From Trichomonas vaginalis G3 (taxonomy: Eukaryota; Parabasalia; Trichomonadida; Trichomonadidae): DNA of 64,000 nucleotides. The DNA is taken from positions 12,492,082 through 12,556,081 of the forward strand of contig NC_067207.1 in assembly GCF_026262505.1 (NCBI RefSeq). Direction: 5' to 3'. The position numbers and the translations under genes were made by a program. This document shows positions 28,860 to 35,168 of this stretch, piece by piece. Under the pieces are notes generated by a model. The model was not told the origin of the DNA. It did not search any database and was given only the letters and a program-made list of their open reading frames with translations. Position 1 is the first letter of the stretch. Each line of letters opens with the position of its first letter.

Positions 28860-30406
28860 GCATTTCTATACCATGCGTAAACTGTCATGTAAGGTGGCAT
28901 GTAGTCTTTACTTTGTCCCGTTGTTTGCGTATACCCTGAAATGCGATGTGAATGGATTCCTCCTACCTCAGTGTTACTCCAGTAACAATTTATAGCAAAC
29001 TTAACGTCCTCTTTAACATCATATCCTTTACCTTTTGTCATTCCTGACCAATCCCAAAATCTATGACTATGCAAACCTGCTTCAGATGTACTTAAATTTA
29101 TGTAGTGACTGTGTGCAGGTAAGTTTTCACCTGAAATCGTTTTACTTCCGCCTGTTTCCTTTGAAGAGTTTGCACAATACAAAAACCTGTCGACTATTTG
29201 AGTCCAAGTTCCAAAACCAAGTACTACTTCTGGTCTGGTAGAGTTCATTGACGTGTAAATAGAACCTATAGGATATACTGTTTGAAGTATTTCTGTCTTT
29301 AATGTTTGAAGCTCTGTTTTGTCTGCTTTTTTATCTAACTCATCGTTAACATATGTTTTGTCAGCTTTTTTATCTAACTCATCGTTAACATATGTTTTGT
29401 CAGCTTTTTTATCATATAAATCTTGAGCAGTGAATTTAACTTTGTTTTCATCCTCCATGACATAGACATTTCTACATCTAGTGTATTTCATCGTCGTTAT
29501 GTCATCCTCCGATGTTAAACCTTGTGGAAAGTTAGGAGGTTTCCAATACAATGCATCCCCACCAGTTCCATCAGGTTCTTCAACCGTTCCTGCAATATTT
29601 TCTATACCAACAGTTGCGAAGAAATCGTGTGTATGGTTCTTATCTGCCTTCTTTTCAAGGCTAACGTTTAAGTCTGTTATTTCAGAAGATGTATGTGTAT
29701 GTCCAACGTCACTTTTCCTGTTTAAGGTTTCTTGTAAGTTTGTAATATTTGCAATGGTATGTGTATGTCCAACGTCACTTTTCCTGTTTAAGGTTTCTTG
29801 TAAGTTTGTAATATTTGCAATGGTATGTGTATGTCCAACGGCACTTTTACTGTTTAAGGTTTCTTGTAAGTTTGTAATATTTGCAATGGTATGTGTATGT
29901 CCAACGGCACTTTTACTGTTTAAGGTTTCTTGTAAGTTTGTAATATTTGCAATGGTATGTGTATGAGTCTTTTTAGAATATTCTTTGTCAGCTCTTGTCA
30001 CTTCACTTGACATTTTATTGTCAACATATGTTTTGTCCGCTAGTTCAGGATGAGTATGTTCTTTTGTTGCATATGTTGCATCTGCTCTGTCATGTTCTTC
30101 TTGAACTTTTTCAATGACATACTCTTTGTCAGCTTTGTTGTCAACATCTGCTTTCAAAAGAAGTTCATCTATAGGTTTCTCGTTTAAAGTTCTTTTTGTT
30201 GGATTTATACAAACAGTATGGTTCTTACTGTCTTGAAACAGAAACTCGTCTGTCAATGGGTTTAATGTCAGTTTTAAGTTTCCTTCTTTCAATGACTCAG
30301 ATATCTTAGAATAGTTTGAAAAGTTTGTTGTGTTCTTATTTAGAGCTTGTATAATGAGTTGTCGGTTGTGTTGTATTTCTCTCATAGACGCTGTTTCATT
30401 TGACAT
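28856..30406 (-). CDS. Phage-tail-fibre-like protein with 22-aa repeats
   Basis: An intact 516-residue protein from ATG 30406. After an N-terminal helical part it has many collagen-free fibre signatures: ADKTYVDN units, four near-identical 22-residue repeats (VGHTHTIANITNLQETLN...) and further KADKTYVND repeats. The C-terminal ~150 residues (YPIGSIYTSMN, GENLPAHSH, GLHSHR, ending YMPPYMTVYAWYRNA) match the style of phage tail-collar/fibre knobs, which bind metal through His pairs. Such proteins trimerise and bind cell surfaces. A fibre in a Maverick implies an infectious or at least receptor-binding virion stage. One of the few long unbroken genes of the element. Confidence 0.85.
   Translation of the reverse strand: MSNETASMREIQHNRQLIIQALNKNTTNFSNYSKISESLKEGNLKLTLNPLTDEFLFQDSKNHTVCINPTKRTLNEKPIDELLLKADVDNKADKEYVIEKVQEEHDRADATYATKEHTHPELADKTYVDNKMSSEVTRADKEYSKKTHTHTIANITNLQETLNSKSAVGHTHTIANITNLQETLNSKSAVGHTHTIANITNLQETLNRKSDVGHTHTIANITNLQETLNRKSDVGHTHTSSEITDLNVSLEKKADKNHTHDFFATVGIENIAGTVEEPDGTGGDALYWKPPNFPQGLTSEDDITTMKYTRCRNVYVMEDENKVKFTAQDLYDKKADKTYVNDELDKKADKTYVNDELDKKADKTELQTLKTEILQTVYPIGSIYTSMNSTRPEVVLGFGTWTQIVDRFLYCANSSKETGGSKTISGENLPAHSHYINLSTSEAGLHSHRFWDWSGMTKGKGYDVKEDVKFAINCYWSNTEVGGIHSHRISGYTQTTGQSKDYMPPYMTVYAWYRNA
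29689..29972. repeat. 66-bp tandem repeats in the fibre gene
   Basis: Four-plus copies of a 66-bp unit containing GGTATGTGTATGTCCAACG and GGTTTCTTGTAAGTTTGTAA. Copies fall into two near-identical pairs (CGTCAC...CCTG versus CGGCAC...ACTG variants). Each encodes one 22-residue fibre repeat. Confidence 0.9.
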
Positions 30407-30424
30407 TTTTATTCTAGATAAAAT
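30407..30424. promoter_or_regulatory. 18-bp bidirectional Maverick promoter
   Basis: TTTTATTCTAGATAAAAT separates the divergent ATGs of the fibre gene (30406) and the next gene (30425). It is almost palindromic around TCTAGA and matches the spacer at 25217-25234. Confidence 0.65.
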
Positions 30425-31273
30425 ATGCTTTCAATAGAAAAAGAAAATTCAAGAGTTGCTACAACTAAACCATTAGATGAACTTTTTACGAATGTCGGTC
30501 AAAAGTTTGAGACAGAGACCGTAAAGCATGAAGGCTATCGTTTTGACTACCCACTAAGATGGTTAAGAGACCCATCCGTCACAAAAGCTATTGGCTTTCG
30601 TAGAATGAAGTTCATTTCAGAAGCCATACATGGTTTTCCCATTTACGGTCGGTTTTGAAATTCGATACTATAACAAAGAGAAACGTACGTATGAGAAATT
30701 TGAACAGGGAAAACTTTTACAAGTTAGTTTGCTTGTAAACTTAGAAACAACTCTTCAAGCTTTTCAAGAAAAAAAAACGATATCTATCTCGAATATGCAA
30801 AACAGTACAACATTGACGAAGGAGAGTACCATCTCGATATTTTATATGACAGGAAAAATGCAACTGTTAAAATCAATAGAATAGAAGACCTTGGAGACAA
30901 CGTTTATATTTCTACAAAATATAACAACTTGGCATGGTATAGATTTTTGAGGATGTTAAATCAGCCTGCAGAATATCCAGTACACCCGAACTTTTATGAA
31001 GTCGAAAACCCTAATGGAACATATGAAAATGTTTTCGACCAAGATGCTATTATAGTTCATGCTTCATTTTCTGGTGCACAAAACTCTTTTTTATGCTTGG
31101 CAAATGACTTTTACGAAAAACCTACAAAGCTATATGAACCGCCGAGTGGAAGTATTTCAGACTTTCAAGTATGGTTTACTACAGATGGAAGAAAGAGAAT
31201 AATTCCATTATACCATGCGTTTTACTTAGAACTTAGTCTCATATACAACTACTATCGAACGGTAAAAATATAA
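30425..31273 (+). pseudogene. Maverick hypothetical protein (~280 aa), two frameshifts
   Basis: ATG 30425 opens a frame (MLSIEKENSRVATT) that fails near 30,640; coding-like sequence continues in the next frame to an A9 run at about 30,769-30,777, then in a third frame (from NDIYLEYAKQ, through the frame listed from a TTG at 30929) to TAA at 31271. The protein is beta/aromatic-rich without known motifs. Divergent from the fibre gene, so possibly co-expressed with it as a virion protein; function unknown. Confidence 0.65.
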
Positions 31274-31277
31274 TTTT

Positions 31278-31521
31278 TTAATACGGTTGAGGTGTTGGAT
31301 TTGGTTGCCAACTTGACTGTGGTGCAGGTTCAGGCTGTTGTATAACAGGAGCTTGTTCTTCTGGTTCAGGGTCTTTAGGTTATAATACCAACGAACTGAC
31401 CTACTCTTTTACCAATATTTTTGACTCCGTTCCAAATTCCTCTTCCGACAGATTTTATTCCATTCCATATACCTCTTCCAACTCTTCTGAAGAAGTTTCC
31501 AATACTACTGAAGAAACCCAT
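31278..31521 (-). pseudogene. Small amphipathic Gly/Trp protein with Pro-rich tail, frameshifted
   Basis: From ATG 31521 the first 48 residues (MGFFSSIGNFFRRVGRGIWN...) repeat GRGIWNG[IV]K, making a basic amphipathic, probably membrane-active or DNA-binding segment. After a one-base shift near 31,378 the next frame gives a Pro/Glu/Gln-rich tail ending at 31278. Total about 80 residues. The style recalls small amphipathic minor virion proteins such as adenovirus pVI or pX, but the resemblance is of composition, not demonstrated homology. Too short for the main open-frame list. Confidence 0.55.
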
Positions 31522-31539
31522 TTTACTATATGTAAAAAT

Positions 31540-31902
31540 CTAATGTCCGCCTAGTCTCTTACGTTTCCTTCTGAGTTCCATAGCATTCTTTAACTGGAGC
31601 TCATACATTCTATTTCTCCTCTGGTAGAAAACATACTCTGGGTCAACTCCTGTGTTCGCGTCATCTGCATAGAGTTGTTTATATCCCACTTCAGGGTTTG
31701 TATAAAACTCTTTCCATCTCATATTTGCATACCATGGTGGTAAGCCTAACGCAGCGTCATTTGACATGGCAGTTTGCATTTGTACATCTGTTGGCACTTG
31801 ACCATAGTTTGCCATTGCAGTTTGTATTCTAACTTCATTTGGAATATTCTCTGGGTTTGGTTGTCCAGGTTGCTGTGCATTCGCTAAGTTCTGTGCGTCC
31901 AT
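31540..31902 (-). CDS. Maverick hypothetical protein (120 aa, basic tail)
   Basis: Intact from ATG 31902. The N-terminus has two copies of a VP[TN][ED]V[RQ][IM]QTAM repeat and many Asn/Gln/Pro; the C-terminus is Arg/Lys-rich (MELRRKRKRLGGH), suggesting nucleic acid contact. Preceded by TTAATATTAGATAAAA, a version of the element's promoter motif. No family recognised. It lies 18 bp upstream of the amphipathic gene, so they may be co-transcribed. Confidence 0.6.
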   Translation of the reverse strand: MDAQNLANAQQPGQPNPENIPNEVRIQTAMANYGQVPTDVQMQTAMSNDAALGLPPWYANMRWKEFYTNPEVGYKQLYADDANTGVDPEYVFYQRRNRMYELQLKNAMELRRKRKRLGGH

Positions 31903-31926
31903 TTTAATATTAGATAAAAATATCTC

Positions 31927-32058
31927 TTACGAGTACATATGCTGAACATTTGCTGGTATTGGTTCATCTTCATATTCTCTATATCTTTCTGCCACGTCAA
32001 ATAAGTAAATGACACAATGGAAAAAACCTAAAACAAGTAGTCCTATTTCAAACCACAT
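31927..32058 (-). CDS. Small single-pass membrane protein (43 aa)
   Basis: ATG 32058 encodes MWFEIGLLVLGFFHCVIYLF, a transmembrane helix, then an acidic 23-residue tail ending in TAA. The start lies inside the last codons of the methyltransferase gene in another frame, a compact overlap typical of viral genomes. Too short for the main open-frame list. Mavericks and their viral relatives often carry such small membrane proteins; role unknown. Confidence 0.6.
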   Translation of the reverse strand: MWFEIGLLVLGFFHCVIYLFDVAERYREYEDEPIPANVQHMYS

Positions 32059-32860
32059 TTACTTACCAATAAAATTTCTTTGTTATGACACTTTCTCCAG
32101 TTTATAGGACCTCTCTCATATTCTATCTTATCGTATCTAAAATCATAGTCATGTATGTCCTCTAACCATCTCATGACACTTTCCAAACCACTTTTATCGG
32201 ATGTAAAGTAAAAGCATGGATGGTTATGTAAAACGTCTAAAGTTTCTAAAGAGTCTCTCAAAGTCCAGTCTACTTGGTATTGAAAATCCCATGTGTTATA
32301 GAACGGCGGGTCTACTATAAAGAAAACATTTTCCTTGTTTTTATATTTTTCATACAACTCTGTCCAACGACATCTCACAAACTCTATACCCTCAGTATAT
32401 TTTTCTATGTTCTCTTTGAAAACCTTTGTATAGTTAAGATATAAAACTTTTGACATAAGTGTTTCAATGTCATGAACTCTTATAGCACCACTATATAATA
32501 GTCTAGAAGATATACTATCCAGTCAATATACTCTGCTTTTTTCAAAACCTCTCTGACAGTATTTTTCTTATCTAATGGTATACGTTCCATCTTACCTATA
32601 GGTATCTTTTCTTTCAACTCACTCAATATTTTGTTTGTGTCTGGTATATGTTTGAGACGGTTCATATAGTTGTCGAAGTCATTGCATATAATCTTTGAGT
32701 CAGGAAATACAGTATGGCACAAATGAGATATATAGAAACTTCCACCGAACAAATCTACAAATGTTAGACCATTCGGTAGTTTCTTAAGTTCTCTCAATAG
32801 AATATCTTTACATCTACTCTTATTTCCAAAGAAGGGTAGCGGTGGTTTTGTAAAATTCAT
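32043..32860 (-). pseudogene. DNA N6-adenine methyltransferase (D12/Dam-like), frameshifted
   Basis: Two frames make one Dam-type enzyme of about 270 residues. From ATG 32860: PPLPFFGNKSRCKDIL (target/SAM entry motif), then FVDLFGGSFYIS (SAM-binding motif I). A one-base shift near 32,505 leads to the second frame, which includes FIVDPPFYNTWDF (catalytic motif IV, DPPF). It would methylate adenine N6 in DNA. The listed first frame opens further out, at 32962, on a Met I consider too far upstream. Trichomonas vaginalis DNA is rich in 6mA and its methyltransferases are known to be Maverick-related, which fits. Confidence 0.8.
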
Positions 32861-33059
32861 TTTATATACAATAAAAATGTTTTTTCCCTGAAAAGTGACA
32901 GAAAAGTGACAAAACATGAAAACTACTCGGTTAAGGTCTTGTCGGTTTTGTAAAATAACCATCCTATCTTGTTAAGACTTCCTGGACTGTTGTCAAAATG
33001 TCATGTTGTCTCATTTTTTCAGAGAAGTTCGTTTAACCGAGGGACCGAGGGACCTGGTG

Positions 33060-33133
33060 TTATACTAAACATCTTCAGGGGGCTAGAGGGGCGCAGCCCT
33101 GGAAGCCCCAATACCTTTTTTTTTTTTTTTTTT
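33060..33133 (-). repeat. Maverick right terminal inverted repeat
   Basis: TTATACTAAACATCTTCAGG... through GCGCAGCCCTGGAAGCCCC and a T18 run. Complementary to 19702-19772. Confidence 0.85.
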
Positions 33134-33197
33134 AAGGTGATGTGATTTTTGCATCCCTGGGATGGACGATACACCCAAAGTGTCACCTTTTTGGGAT
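33134..33197. repeat. Dispersed ~66-bp repeat, copy 2
   Basis: AAGGTGATGTGATTTTTGCA, then TCCCTGGGATGGACGATACA, then CCCAAAGTGTCACC. It starts directly at the end of the Maverick T run. Same orientation as copy 1 at 16717. Confidence 0.75.
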
Positions 33198-33397
33198 AAC
33201 ATGAATTTTAAATATCATGAGAGTTCTGCAAACCATATGCACAATATCTATTCAGCCTGACTTCTTGTATATATGAGTTAGACTTCTTAAATATTGTGCT
33301 TGGGGCGATATAAGCATTTCCGAGATTACCATCGTGCTCTATAGTATGCTACTTCTCCCTGGTTCTAGCTCAGTTCCAAGGATATTGGCGTTCAAGG

Positions 33398-34139
33398 ATT
33401 TGGCAAGGTCCTTCCGAAGTCTCTCATTCGATGAGAGATTTCGGAAGAATCTTGCCTTAAAGTACTCCAACTCTTGTTCTTTTGTTCCTAAATAGTGAGA
33501 AAAGTTATTTGACTACTTAAGGTAGAGATTATCCGAGGTCCCTCATTTGATGAGAGGCCTCGGATAATCTCTGCCTTAAAATTGTACACTTGTAGTCCAT
33601 GAGAGTGTAAGTATACATTGATAGGACAGCTTTCTTCTGAAGTCTTAGATTTGATGAGAACCTCAGAAGAAAACTGTCATATTTTATAGTAAAAGGAGTT
33701 TCAGGAGCTCCAAAGCTCCCTTTCGTAAGGAATAGGAGCTTTGGAGCTCCTGGTTCGTAGATGTGCTTCGCATCTTTCATCAGCAAAGGACATTTACCAT
33801 CTAGGACTCTGTTGATGGAGACTCAGGAGCTCCAAAGCTCCCTTTAGTAAGGATTAGAAGCTTTGAAGCTCCTGGTTCGTAGACGTGTTTCGCATCTTTC
33901 ATCAGAAGAGGCCCAAATGGTAAATAGCCTCTGCTGATGAGCTTCAGGAGCTCCAAGGCTCCCTCTCGTAACGATTAGGAGCTTTGTAGCTCCTGAAAGT
34001 AAGGTAGGATTGCTCTGATCTCTAATCAGTAGATGCCATGCCTCATTATGAACTCTACTGACAAGAGATCAAGAGCTCCAAGGACTCCCTTTTTAGTTAG
34101 TGGCGTTCTCACCATTTAGTAGGATTGCTGATCCTACTA
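33398..34139 (+). ncRNA. Hairpin array 1 (candidate structured RNA locus)
   Basis: A tandem series of long inverted repeats without coding potential. Three first hairpins: arms 33402-33427/33431-33456 (26 bp), 33517-33546/33550-33579 (30 bp) and 33625-33647/33656-33678 (about 20 of 23). Then three ~119-bp units that start with CAGGAGCTCCAAAGCTCC and pair with the reverse complement about 33 bases on (the first, 33702-33719/33735-33752, is perfect), then 34017-34033/34054-34070 and 34117-34125/34131-34139. Two of the first three stems carry CTCAT-loop-ATGAGAG at the tip, the third only the GATGAGA side. Shape resembles small-RNA precursors; a fold-back repeat origin is equally possible. No expression evidence is available here. 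Confidence 0.5.
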
Positions 34140-34415
34140 ATGAAGTGATCACTTAGTATACGTTTTGAATAAATTGAATTTTTTTTAGAATTTAGTATTT
34201 TTGATAGACATCACATGTATATTATAAATACATAAATATATTCTTTAATTCAAAAAATTCAATTCGGTTTTGGGATGGGTATCCCAGCCCCAAGTATTCA
34301 ATTTTATTCAATTTTTTAAGAATTTTGGGTTGGGATGCCCAGACCAAAACAAGCTTTATATTTTGATGTGTAGATACGTATGTGTGCATCATTGTTGTGT
34401 TATATATTATGTTTT
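34138..34415. repeat. ~280-bp dispersed repeat, copy 2
   Basis: Diverged direct copy of 19355-19635: TAATGAAGTGATCACTTA, TTTTGAATAAATTGAATTTT, TTTTGGGATGGGTATCCCAG, GGGTTGGGATGCCCAGACC in the same order. Probably the 5' end of a deleted hAT relative. Confidence 0.75.
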
Positions 34416-34654
34416 TAATGAAAAAAAAATCTGATTCAAAAAAAATTATCACTAATTAGTTGATAATATAAAGAAAAAATAGATAAATTGTATGTTTTGA
34501 GAGTATTTATCCACATTCACTCATATGAATTTCATTAAATAGTGTCTTTTTACTCCCAAATTTATTTTGAATTATTGAAATCAAAGAAAAAAAATCAGAA
34601 AAATTTCTCGAAATTTTTATTTTCAAAAAAAATTTGGATTTTATATTGAAAACT

Positions 34655-34805
34655 GACACTGGGAGGACGATAGGGCTGGGATTGGAGATACCCCGCTCAC
34701 TTGGGAAAAATACGGATCTATATTTTTGTAAAATTGACACTGGGATGACGATAGGGCTGGGATCTTATCCACCCCGTTCATTTGGGAAAATTGCAGATCT
34801 ATACA
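34655..34805. repeat. Two tandem ~81-bp units
   Basis: GACACTGGGAGGACGATAGG at 34655 recurs as GACACTGGGATGACGATAGG at 34736, each followed by a CCCCG[CT]TCA[CT]TTGGGAAAA block and GATCTATA. Confidence 0.85.
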
Positions 34806-35168
34806 GAATCTGAATAAAGTGTGTATTAAACTCATCATGAGTGATCTTTTTCGTTTAATTTTCATAATACGATAAAGTATATGTGTTATTAAGTAAAATA
34901 TGGATAATTTAGATGAATCATATGTCTCGAAATTATTGAAAATCATTATAAGAGTCCATGCACACTATTACTGTACTTCATATATCAAGCGTAATTGGAG
35001 CAAATTTGGTCGATATCTTTGTTGTAGACGAAGCTCTCCACCCTTTTTCTAGGTAGCTTTAAATAGAAGTTTTCTTCCATGTCGACTCTGTTTTTTCTTC
35101 CCGAATCTCATCATATGTTAAGATTCTTCACAATCAAACTTCAAAATTTTCATAATTTTTTTGATTGA
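34806..35168. other. Intergenic with katanin promoter
   Basis: AT-rich spacer. TCATAA at 35150-35155 is a candidate initiator 17 bases before the katanin ATG. Confidence 0.45.

Larger units (their letters stand above)
19702..33133. mobile_element. Maverick/Polinton element (decayed, with gap)
   Basis: A 13.4-kb element bounded by inverted repeats (19702-19772 and 33060-33133), each starting with a homopolymer A/T run outside a GC-rich block. Inside are hallmark Maverick genes: a double-jelly-roll-type major capsid protein, retroviral-type integrase, an SF3 helicase, an adenine methyltransferase, a tail-fibre-like protein and small virion-type proteins. Mavericks are virus-like DNA transposons usually of 15-25 kb that also encode DNA polymerase B, a packaging ATPase and an adenovirus-type protease; none of these three is visible here. 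A 100-N gap at 27804-27903 hides an unknown amount. No clear target duplication can be read because of the homopolymers. Confidence 0.9.

Noticed and set aside
29481..29966. 161-codon plus-strand frame with repeats
   Set aside because: Antisense image of the 66-bp fibre repeats on the minus strand.
33398..34139. CRISPR-like array
   Set aside because: Units are hairpins with variable arms in a eukaryote, not identical short repeats with unique spacers.
34641..34946. 101-codon minus-strand frame with IPALSSSQCQF repeats
   Set aside because: It is produced by translating the two 81-bp tandem units; no start context or homology.
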